Notes under the pieces: model-generated | Told to the model about the DNA's origin: nothing | Seen by the model: only the letters and a program-made list of their open reading frames with translations | Databases searched by the model: none | Program-made: the position numbers and the translations under genes | In this document: piece by piece, positions 1 through 6,625 of the stretch | Layout: each line of letters starts with the position of its first letter | Numbering within the stretch: the first letter of the stretch is position 1 | Assembly: GCA_002482415.1 (NCBI GenBank) | Contig: DLFY01000036.1 | Span: 7,617-23,975, forward strand | From: Phycisphaerales bacterium UBA7708 | GTDB taxonomy: Bacteria; Planctomycetota; Phycisphaerae; Sedimentisphaerales; Anaerohalosphaeraceae | Direction: 5' to 3' | Length of the DNA stretch: 16,359 bases

Positions 1-1
1 A

Positions 2-934
2 GTCATTGCGATTACCGCGGCCATGCCGGATGGTACAGGCCTGAATAAATTCCGCAAGAGTTTTCCGAGCCGTTATATTGATGTGGGCATTGCCGAAAGT
101 GTTGCCGTGGATATCGCTGCGGGACTGGCCAGGCAGGGCTTTAAGCCGTTTGTGTGCATTTATTCGACGTTTCTGCAGCGCAGCATCGACCAGATTTTTC
201 AGGAGGCATCATTGCAGAATCTGCCGGTGGTGTTCTGTATCGACCGGGCGGGTGTGGTTGGCAGTGACGGACCAACGCATCACGGGATGCTGGACATCGG
301 TTTTATGCGGATGCTGCCGAATATGGAGGTGCTGTGCCCGGCGGATGAGCAGGATTTGAAGCTGGCGATGGAGTATGCGGCGGGGGCGGCGTGTCCGATT
401 GCGATACGGTATCCGAAGGAAGATCTTGCCGAAGGCGGGCTGGCAGCGGAACTGGCGGTGCCGTATCAACGCGGTAAAAGTGTGTTTGTGCGGCGCGGCG
501 AGAACGCCAGGATTGCGATTGTTGCTGTGGGGCCGATACTGGCTGAGGCGCTCAAGGCGGCACAGTTGCTCAAAGAGCAGGGGATAGAAATCGATGTAAT
601 CAATGCCCGCTTTGCCAAACCTGTGGATACCGCTATCATAGACCTGTTTGCGCAGGATAAGACTGTGATTATTGCCGAAGACCATAGCCTGAGCTGCGGA
701 TTTGGTTCGGCGACGCTGGAAGAAGCGGTTCGCGCCGCGGCGGCATCGGACGACACGGTGATGCAGCGGGCGATTGGCCGGACGGTGCTGCTGGCCGGGC
801 CGGATGGATTTATTCCTGCTGCGGCACGGAATCGTCAATTGGCCTGGATTGGTCTGACTGCCGAGCGGATGGTGGAAGCGGCCAGGCAGATTGCTGCCGG
901 CGAATCAGTGGGTTTATGGCGGCAAAATCCGTAA
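2..934 (+). CDS. dxs: 1-deoxy-D-xylulose-5-phosphate synthase, C-terminal part (5' end outside window)
   Basis: This is the C-terminal half of the thiamine-diphosphate enzyme that condenses pyruvate with glyceraldehyde 3-phosphate to make DXP, the entry step of the MEP isoprenoid pathway. The reading frame is open to the left edge and enters as VIAITAAMPDGTGL, so the first in-frame ATG (23) is internal. The transketolase pyrimidine-binding domain is plain: YIDVGIAES holds the catalytic Glu (codon 95-97), followed by YSTFLQRSIDQ, then IDRAGVVGSDGPTHHG with the conserved active-site His (codon 278-280). A transketolase C-terminal domain follows (about 480-860) with the typical INARFAKPVD segment. 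The residues after the catalytic Glu read SVAVD, where E. coli has QHAVT. The C-terminus is somewhat longer than in E. coli. The next gene is NAD kinase, and dxs near nadK is a recurrent arrangement in other bacteria. Identity is very secure. Confidence 0.96.
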   Translation, partial: VIAITAAMPDGTGLNKFRKSFPSRYIDVGIAESVAVDIAAGLARQGFKPFVCIYSTFLQRSIDQIFQEASLQNLPVVFCIDRAGVVGSDGPTHHGMLDIGFMRMLPNMEVLCPADEQDLKLAMEYAAGAACPIAIRYPKEDLAEGGLAAELAVPYQRGKSVFVRRGENARIAIVAVGPILAEALKAAQLLKEQGIEIDVINARFAKPVDTAIIDLFAQDKTVIIAEDHSLSCGFGSATLEEAVRAAAASDDTVMQRAIGRTVLLAGPDGFIPAAARNRQLAWIGLTAERMVEAARQIAAGESVGLWRQNP

Positions 935-1001
935 ACGATGGTTTTGCGCCGGCCAAATGCCCCTTGAAGCGTTACGGTAGAATTTCGATATAAAAGGCCT
1001 G

Positions 1002-1031
1002 TTGAAAATAGATTTGATTTAGACCTATAAT
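1002..1031 (+). promoter_or_regulatory. Candidate sigma70-type promoter upstream of nadK
   Basis: TTGAAA at 1002-1007 and a perfect TATAAT at 1026-1031 are separated by 18 bases, in an A/T-rich stretch. If used, transcription would begin near 1038 and leave a leader of about 260 bases before the NAD kinase start at 1303. This is a sequence match only; sigma-factor preferences of this organism are unknown. Confidence 0.45.
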
Positions 1032-1203
1032 AATAAAGAATTAGGACGGCTGCTCAAGTATTTGGTTATTTTGTGAGATTGCAGGCCCGCGGGATGTTTT
1101 GGTATTGTTGTCATTGTGGGTCAAGAAAACCGTCGAAGATTTGGTGGAAGGGTGGGGAATTCGGTTTGGTAATCTGGCGAAAAAAGCCAAATTTCAAGGG
1201 TTA

Positions 1204-1263
1204 TCTGACCGAAATAAGATAATATTCTTTTCCACAACGAGTTTGTGGCTTTTCTGACCGAAA
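1204..1263 (+). repeat. Paired 11-bp direct repeat flanking a small hairpin, ahead of nadK
   Basis: TCTGACCGAAA occurs at 1204-1214 and again at 1253-1263, 49 bases apart. Between them CCACAA (1232-1237) and TTGTGG (1243-1248) form a 6-bp stem with a 5-base loop. The second copy ends seven bases before a GTG at 1270 and 39 bases before the preferred ATG of nadK. The placement would suit a regulator site or a leader structure, but I recognise no known operator or riboswitch. Confidence 0.3.
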
Positions 1264-1302
1264 GAAAAGGTGTATGAATATCTTTATTTTGCTGATAAAC
1301 GG

Positions 1303-2154
1303 ATGAGCCAACCAAGATTGATTGTATTTGCAGACCCGAAGAGGCCGCAGGCAGCTGAGGCGCTGGAGCAATTCCTGGCGTTTGCCGCCGGCAAAGCCCA
1401 GGTGCTTGCTAATTGTCTGGAGGCGGGGTGTCCGTCTGAAAATCTGCATCAGGCGGATTTTGCTGTGGTATTTGGCGGGGATGGGACGATTCTTGGTGCT
1501 GCGAGGCTTTTATGTGAGAGCGAAGTGCCGGTGATCGGTGTGAATGTGGGCAAGCTGGGGTTTCTGGCGGAATTCAGTGTCAAGGAACTGGAAAGTCAGT
1601 TTGAACGTATTATTAGTGATGCATCTTTGATTGAAAAGCGGATGGTGCTGCGCTGCGGGCTGTATCGGGATGGTCAATGTATTTCCATCGGCAAAGCGGT
1701 TAATGATGTGGTGTTCAGTGCCGGTGCTCCGTTTAACATGATTGAGCTGAAAGTGGAAGTGGATGGGCAGGCTCTGGTAAGCTGTATCGGCGACGGAATG
1801 ATTCTTTCAACACCGACGGGTTCGACGGCGTATAATACCTCTGCGGGCGGTCCGATTCTGGCAGCGAATCTGTCGGCGATTGTGTTGACGCCGGTGTGTC
1901 CGCATTCGCTGAGTTTTCGGCCCATCGTGATTGATGCCGACAGCCGGGTTGAGATTCGCCCGGTGAAAGTCAATGACAATACGACCCTGCTGATGGATGG
2001 CCATGTGCAGCATCGGCTGGTTGCGAATGATACTATTGTGGTTGAGAAAAACGAAGGCAAGTTTCTGGTTGTCAACAATCCCATGCGGACGCAATGGGCC
2101 ACGCTGGCATCCAAATTGAAGTGGGCGGATAAGCCCCGGTATTCAACGTCCTGA
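1303..2154 (+). CDS. nadK: NAD kinase (ATP/polyphosphate-dependent)
   Basis: Phosphorylates NAD to NADP in the cytoplasm, the only route to NADP in most bacteria. The 283-aa protein has the family's nucleotide-binding motif GGDGTILG (residues 58-65) with the catalytic Asp, then VIGVNVGKLGFLAEF, the NDVVF segment (134-138), and the hallmark GDGMILSTPTGSTAY followed by SAGGPI (163-184). Length is typical. ATG 1303 was chosen because the first beta-strand (PRLIVFADP) follows it directly, as in relatives. An in-frame GTG at 1270 would add 11 residues, but its only A/G-rich stretch abuts the codon, giving no room for a ribosome site. No strong Shine-Dalgarno precedes 1303 either, so the start is less certain than the function. 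It is probably co-transcribed with the TPR gene 58 bases downstream. Confidence 0.93.
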   Translation: MSQPRLIVFADPKRPQAAEALEQFLAFAAGKAQVLANCLEAGCPSENLHQADFAVVFGGDGTILGAARLLCESEVPVIGVNVGKLGFLAEFSVKELESQFERIISDASLIEKRMVLRCGLYRDGQCISIGKAVNDVVFSAGAPFNMIELKVEVDGQALVSCIGDGMILSTPTGSTAYNTSAGGPILAANLSAIVLTPVCPHSLSFRPIVIDADSRVEIRPVKVNDNTTLLMDGHVQHRLVANDTIVVEKNEGKFLVVNNPMRTQWATLASKLKWADKPRYSTS

Positions 2155-2212
2155 GACGCTGAATCGAAGTGAAAAGAAAACAAAACGCATGTATGCGGAT
2201 TGGAGGTATGCC

Positions 2213-3556
2213 ATGAAACGGACTTATATGGTATTCGTGATGCTGATCATAACCGGCGTGATTGCCGCTGCGGTGGATAATCCGGCGACCCGCCCTCCGG
2301 GAGGGTCAGCGACCAGTGTCCCGAGTGCCGGTCGAAACAGTCTGATTCCCAATCCCCGCTCTTCATCCAATTATTCGAGTAATGATGTGGTGACGGGCAA
2401 TGTCGGCGGAGGCCGGCATTTTCGGGGTTCGGTGCCCTATAGTTCATCCTACTATGTTCAGGGTTCGTCCAGTTCGTCGGTGGATGATTTTCTGCGTCGT
2501 TCCGCGAGTCCCCGCTCGGCGACAACGGGCGGTTATCAGCCGTACTATGATCCCCGCCTGGCTGTGGGAACCGAAGTTCGCAAGCAGGCCAGCGGCAGAT
2601 CCATGATTAATCCTTACAATCCGGCGAATCTGCCCCAGACCAACAATACGCCGTTCAGTCTGCAGCCTCGTCCGATTTCATCGCGGCCGGATGATTTGTC
2701 GCAGGTGTTAAAGCAGCAAATGCAAAAGGGGATGCTGAACGATGCAACAAAAATCAGCGGCGACCTGAATGTGATGGCGAAGGAAGCCAGCAGGAGTCTT
2801 GATCCGGAATTGGAGAAACTCAAGCAGGAAATGCAGCGGGACAAGCCGCAGGCGGAACAGGAACTCAATGACAATCGCTATCTGACGATTCGTGACCAGG
2901 TTCTCGATGAGCTTAAAAAAGAGCAGGAGAATGCCGAGCAGTCAAAGTCGGAGGCTCCGGATAAGGCTGAATCCGAGCTTGAAGCCGGGAAGGGCGATGC
3001 TCCGCAGGCCCAGCCCAAGCTGGATGGTTCCGGGCTGCTGAAAGAGCATAAGACCTTTGCCAACCTGGCTCAGGCCAAGGCAGGGCAATACATTGATGCC
3101 GGGATGCAGTTGATTGGGCAGGGCAAGTATTATAAGGCCGCCGACAGCTTTTCCATGGCGGCAATCTGGCAGCCGAACAACGGGCTGGTCTATGCGGGAC
3201 AATCCTGGGCGTTGTTTAATGCCGGGGAATTTATGAGCAGCGCCTATTATCTGGGGCGGGCGATTGAATTGAATCCGAATCTGGCCGAGCGGAAAATCGA
3301 CCTGTCGATGCTGACGGCGGATCGGGATGTGTATGAAAACCGTCTGCTGGAAGCGTCGGAATGGCAAAAACGAAGCAGCAGCGGTGAACTGGCATTTTTG
3401 ATGGCGTATTTCTACTGGCAGGACGACAAGGTATCGCAGGCCCAGGAGTCCATCCAGACCGCTTTGACGCTAATGCCGGAAGAACCGGCGGTCAAAGCTC
3501 TTGCGGGGGTAATTGGCGGTCAGACGAAAACGGAACAGACACCTGCGGTTCAATAA
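2213..3556 (+). CDS. Secreted or periplasmic tetratricopeptide-repeat protein, function unknown
   Basis: A 447-aa protein starting at ATG 2213, fixed by GGAGG at 2202-2206 (6-base gap). Residues 1-20 form a signal peptide: MKR, a hydrophobic run, then cleavage probably after AAA. Residues 21-160 are low-complexity, rich in Ser, Gly, Pro and Tyr, with serine runs. Residues about 160-260 are charged and helical (many Glu, Lys, Gln), likely coiled coil. Residues about 289-356 contain two clear TPR-like units (AGMQLIGQGKYYKAADSF, then YAGQSWALFNAGEFMSSAYYLGRAI with the ELNPN ending), and a third degenerate unit lies near 390-423. TPRs usually mediate protein-protein contacts. No catalytic domain is visible. 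It sits between nadK and a helicase gene with short gaps, which says little about its role. It could be an envelope assembly or scaffold protein; that is inference. Confidence 0.8.
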   Translation: MKRTYMVFVMLIITGVIAAAVDNPATRPPGGSATSVPSAGRNSLIPNPRSSSNYSSNDVVTGNVGGGRHFRGSVPYSSSYYVQGSSSSSVDDFLRRSASPRSATTGGYQPYYDPRLAVGTEVRKQASGRSMINPYNPANLPQTNNTPFSLQPRPISSRPDDLSQVLKQQMQKGMLNDATKISGDLNVMAKEASRSLDPELEKLKQEMQRDKPQAEQELNDNRYLTIRDQVLDELKKEQENAEQSKSEAPDKAESELEAGKGDAPQAQPKLDGSGLLKEHKTFANLAQAKAGQYIDAGMQLIGQGKYYKAADSFSMAAIWQPNNGLVYAGQSWALFNAGEFMSSAYYLGRAIELNPNLAERKIDLSMLTADRDVYENRLLEASEWQKRSSSGELAFLMAYFYWQDDKVSQAQESIQTALTLMPEEPAVKALAGVIGGQTKTEQTPAVQ

Positions 3557-3608
3557 GCGGTAATCCGGCACAGACAAACAGTTCATGAGGAACAAATAAG
3601 GACTACGG

Positions 3609-5588
3609 GTGATCGCATTTTTGCCGAATCAGGGATTGGACGCGGATAAACTGCTGGGTGAAGGCGGGCTTGTTGCAGGCGTCTGGAACAGCTTTGAAAG
3701 TCGTCCGCAGCAGATTGAAATGGCCCGCAGGGTGCAGCAGTCGCTGCGTGAGGGTAAGCGGCTGGCCGTGGAAGCGGGTACGGGGGTGGGCAAAAGTTTT
3801 GCGTATCTGGCGGGTGCGATAGATCAGGCACTTCAGAAAAATGGTCCCGTGATTATCAGTACCTATACGATCAATCTCCAGCATCAGCTTATTCAGAAAG
3901 ACATTCCCTTTCTGGCGGATTTGCTGGAGCAGGGATTTGCTTATCGGCTGGCGATGGGGCGGAATAATTATCTGTGCCGCCGGCGTCTGGAGTATGCCCG
4001 GAGGCGACAGTGGTCGCTGTTCGAGGATGGCGGGGCGGAGCTGACCCAAATCGAGGATTGGGCACAGACTACCGAAGAAGGTGTTCTGAATGAACTGGAA
4101 TTTCTTCCGTCGCCGGCGGTCTGGCAGGCGGTTCAGAGCGAACACGGCAACTGCCGTGGCCGCAAATGCAAGCATTTTTCGGGGTGTTTTTATCAGCGGG
4201 CACGGCGGAAACTTGAAACCGCCGATATCATCGTGGTCAACCATGCCCTGTTGTTCAGTGATTTAGTCATCAAGGCCGAGGGGGCATCGGGGCTGCTGCC
4301 GGACTTCAAGCAGGTAATCCTTGATGAAGCGCACACCGTCGAGCACGTCGCCGAAGATCAGTTTGGTATCCGCATTCATCAGCCGTCGGTCTTGTATTTT
4401 CTGGATAATCTGTATAATCCGCGCAAAGGCCGGGGGCTGCTGGTTCAGGTCAACGGAGCCGAGGATTGTCAGGCGGCGGTGCGGCATTGTGTTACTGCGA
4501 CACGGATGTTTTTTACGCAGGTTGCGGCCTGGCTCAAGAAAAAACCCGACAGTTCCACGGCCCGCTGTGAGCCGGGATTTGTGCAGGATAACCTCTCGGC
4601 GGAGGTCCGGCGGCTGCGTCTGGCGATGCAGAAGCTGGCCAAGTCACTCGACGAGGAGGATGACGAGCGTTTTGAATTGCAGCAGGCGGGGTTGCGGTGC
4701 CTGGAACTGGAGCAGGAATTAACCGAGTTTATGGCTCAGGGCCGTGAGAGTTTTGTGTATTGGGTGGAAAACGATGCCAGCCGAGCCGGGCGGATTACGC
4801 TGCGCAGCGCTCCGATTGATGCAGCGCCGTTTATTCGGGGGACGCTGTTTGAACCGTGTGAGGCGGTGGTGGTGACCAGTGCGACGCTCAGTTGCGGCCC
4901 GCAGGATGAGCAATTTGATTATTTTGCCTCCCGGATCGGCATAGAGAACTATGAGTCGCTGCGAGTGGGGTCGCCATTTGATTATCAGCGGCAGGTTCGC
5001 CTCTATCTTCAGGCCGATATGCCCGACCCCAACGACAAAACCTTTATTGACCGGGCTGTGGCGGCGATTCAGAAATACCTGATCCAGAGCGATGGCCGGG
5101 CGTTTGTGCTGTTTACCAGTTTTCAGATGCTTGAGCAGGTGGTCGAGCGGCTGCGCGGCTGGATGGCCGATCAGGATATGGAAATGCTGGTGCAGGGCCA
5201 GGGGCTGGACCGGATTCGGCTGCTGGAACTGTTCAAGCAGGATGTCCGCAGCGTGTTATTCGGAACCGAAAGTTTCTGGCAGGGGGTGGATGTGCCGGGC
5301 GAGAGCCTGTCCAATGTGATTATTGTTCGCCTGCCGTTTGCGGTGCCCAGCCATCCGCTGATTGAAGGGCGGATTGAGGCTATTAAAGCCAAAGGCGGCA
5401 ATCCGTTTTACAGCTATCAATTGCCGATGGCGATTATCAAATTCAAGCAGGGTTTCGGCAGGCTGATTCGCAATAAGACCGATACGGGGATGGTGGTGGT
5501 GCTGGACAGCCGGCTGGTGACCAAGCCCTATGGCCGATTATTTCTGGATGCCATTCCGGAGTGTCAGGTTGAAATTATACGCAGGTAA
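3609..5588 (+). CDS. dinG: ATP-dependent helicase, DinG/YoaA (XPD-like, iron-sulfur) family
   Basis: A 659-aa superfamily 2 helicase of the Rad3/XPD/DinG type, expected to unwind 5'-tailed duplexes, R-loops or replication intermediates during DNA repair. Motifs in order: RPQQ (32-35), Walker A EAGTGVGKS (55-63), motif Ia STYTINLQHQL, four cysteines suitable for a 4Fe-4S cluster (C123, C182, C187, C193), VVNHALL (209-215), the DEAH box (239-242), TSATL (423-427), FWQGVDVPGES (556-566) and motif VI QGFGRLIR (614-621). The absence of an N-terminal exonuclease domain matches E. coli DinG/YoaA rather than Firmicutes DinG. The start is GTG 3609 with AAGGA at 3598-3602, a 6-base gap. It lies 52 bases after the TPR gene, probably in the same unit. 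Whether it is the DinG or YoaA orthologue cannot be decided here. Confidence 0.92.
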   Translation: MIAFLPNQGLDADKLLGEGGLVAGVWNSFESRPQQIEMARRVQQSLREGKRLAVEAGTGVGKSFAYLAGAIDQALQKNGPVIISTYTINLQHQLIQKDIPFLADLLEQGFAYRLAMGRNNYLCRRRLEYARRRQWSLFEDGGAELTQIEDWAQTTEEGVLNELEFLPSPAVWQAVQSEHGNCRGRKCKHFSGCFYQRARRKLETADIIVVNHALLFSDLVIKAEGASGLLPDFKQVILDEAHTVEHVAEDQFGIRIHQPSVLYFLDNLYNPRKGRGLLVQVNGAEDCQAAVRHCVTATRMFFTQVAAWLKKKPDSSTARCEPGFVQDNLSAEVRRLRLAMQKLAKSLDEEDDERFELQQAGLRCLELEQELTEFMAQGRESFVYWVENDASRAGRITLRSAPIDAAPFIRGTLFEPCEAVVVTSATLSCGPQDEQFDYFASRIGIENYESLRVGSPFDYQRQVRLYLQADMPDPNDKTFIDRAVAAIQKYLIQSDGRAFVLFTSFQMLEQVVERLRGWMADQDMEMLVQGQGLDRIRLLELFKQDVRSVLFGTESFWQGVDVPGESLSNVIIVRLPFAVPSHPLIEGRIEAIKAKGGNPFYSYQLPMAIIKFKQGFGRLIRNKTDTGMVVVLDSRLVTKPYGRLFLDAIPECQVEIIRR

Positions 5589-5701
5589 AGGCTTGTTTTA
5601 TACAAAACGTAATATGACATCGGTTGTCACCATGTTATTTTATTGGCAGCCTGGCAGGAACAGAAAATTGCGTGTAAAGTCGATTATAAAGGAAATACAG
5701 G

Positions 5702-6625
5702 ATGGGATTTCGTGATCATAGACTGCTGATTTTCGATGGGGCCTGCGGAACGAATCTGCAGATGATGAATCTGCCCGAATCGGTGTGGGATGGGAATAAA
5801 GGGTGCAATGAATATCTGAACCTGTCGGCGCCGGATAAGATTGTCCAACTGCATCGGTCTTTTGTGGAGGCCGGGGCGATGGTGCTTGAAACCAATACTT
5901 TCGGCGCCTCAAAAATCGTGCTTGGCGAGTATGGGCTGGAAAACAGGGTCGAGGAAATTAATACTGCCGCCGTGGAAAATGCCCGCAAGGCGATTGGGGA
6001 TAAAAAGAATGTCTATATAGCCGGTTCGGTCGGGCCGGGGACAAAACTGGCCAGCCTGGGGCATATTTCCATCGAGGCTTTGACGGAGGCCTTACGCCAG
6101 CAGATTCAGGTTCTGGTTCAGGCCGGCGTGGATGCGATTATCCTGGAAACCTGTCAGGATTTGCTTCAGGCGAAGACGGCGGTTATCACTTGCGTTGAGA
6201 TTCTGGAGCAATTGGGGCGGGATATTCCGATTCTGCTTTCGGTAACAATGGAGCAGCAGGGCACCATGCTGCTGGGGACGGATATGGCGGCGGTGGCTGC
6301 GACGATGGAACCGTTTCCGCTGTTTTCGCTGGGGCTGAATTGTGCGACCGGCCCGGCGGATATGGAATCGCACGTTCGTTACTTAAGCCATTATTGGCCC
6401 GGGCGGATTTCGTGCATCCCGAATCAGGGCCTTCCGGAAATTATCGACGGTCAGACGGTTTACCCCCTCACGCCGCAGGTCTTTGCCGATTATATGCGTC
6501 AGTTTATCGAGAAACTGGGGGTCAGCATTGTGGGCGGATGCTGCGGCACCACGGCGGAACATATTCACTGTTTGTCGGAGACAGTGGCTTCGCTGACGCC
6601 GGCCGCAAGGGAGGTTATCGCATGA
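5702..6625 (+). CDS. metH: Homocysteine S-methyltransferase module of split methionine synthase
   Basis: A 307-aa protein equal to the N-terminal module of cobalamin-dependent methionine synthase. It binds zinc and homocysteine and takes the methyl group from methylcobalamin. Family signatures: FDGACGTNLQ near the start (11-20), LETNTFGAS (62-70), AGSVGPG (107-113), ETCQDL (149-154), and the three zinc ligands in LNCATGP (C214) and GGCCGTT (C280, C281). ATG 5702 has AAAGGA at 5688-5693, 8 bases ahead. The stop codon TGA overlaps the start of the next gene in an ATGA at 6622-6625, so the two halves are translationally coupled. In E. coli this module is fused to the rest of MetH; here the break falls exactly at the domain boundary. 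A stand-alone methyltransferase using S-methylmethionine (MmuM type) is unlikely given the neighbour. No riboswitch was recognised in the 113-base leader. Confidence 0.92.
   Translation: MGFRDHRLLIFDGACGTNLQMMNLPESVWDGNKGCNEYLNLSAPDKIVQLHRSFVEAGAMVLETNTFGASKIVLGEYGLENRVEEINTAAVENARKAIGDKKNVYIAGSVGPGTKLASLGHISIEALTEALRQQIQVLVQAGVDAIILETCQDLLQAKTAVITCVEILEQLGRDIPILLSVTMEQQGTMLLGTDMAAVAATMEPFPLFSLGLNCATGPADMESHVRYLSHYWPGRISCIPNQGLPEIIDGQTVYPLTPQVFADYMRQFIEKLGVSIVGGCCGTTAEHIHCLSETVASLTPAAREVIA
6607..6614 (+). promoter_or_regulatory. Strong ribosome binding site deciding the start of the second metH gene
   Basis: AAGGGAGG lies inside the last codons of the homocysteine-module gene, 7 bases before ATG 6622. 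It argues that the split of methionine synthase is real and translated as two chains rather than a sequencing error, and it excludes earlier in-frame starts inside the upstream gene. Confidence 0.8.

Larger units (their letters stand above)
935..1302. other. Non-coding spacer between dxs and nadK
   Basis: About 370 bases without a convincing gene. It contains a sigma70-like promoter match (1002-1031), two copies of an 11-base direct repeat (1204-1214 and 1253-1263) and a small hairpin between those copies (1232-1248). A 42-codon ORF starting with ATG at 1094 encodes a Cys-rich N-terminus (MFWYCCHCGSRKPS) but has no Shine-Dalgarno sequence and no recognised family. The dxs stop lies within a CCGTAA sequence that could pair with TTACGG at 972-977, but the loop is long and no T-tract follows, so it is not called a terminator. 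Confidence 0.6.

Noticed and set aside
209..838. Long minus-strand ORF opposite dxs
   Set aside because: It is a mirror of a well-conserved gene, and its translation is Arg/His-rich with no family likeness.
5589..5701. Possible SAM, SAH or cobalamin riboswitch in the metH leader
   Set aside because: Only 113 bases are available, too short for a cobalamin riboswitch, and no conserved core of any of these was recognised. Only a weak GTTTT/AAAAC hairpin at 5595-5608 is present.
6340..6621. Frame of the large metH chain is open for about 280 bases upstream of ATG 6622
   Set aside because: This stretch overlaps the clearly conserved homocysteine module in another frame, its translation is not MetH-like, and a strong ribosome site sits directly before ATG 6622.
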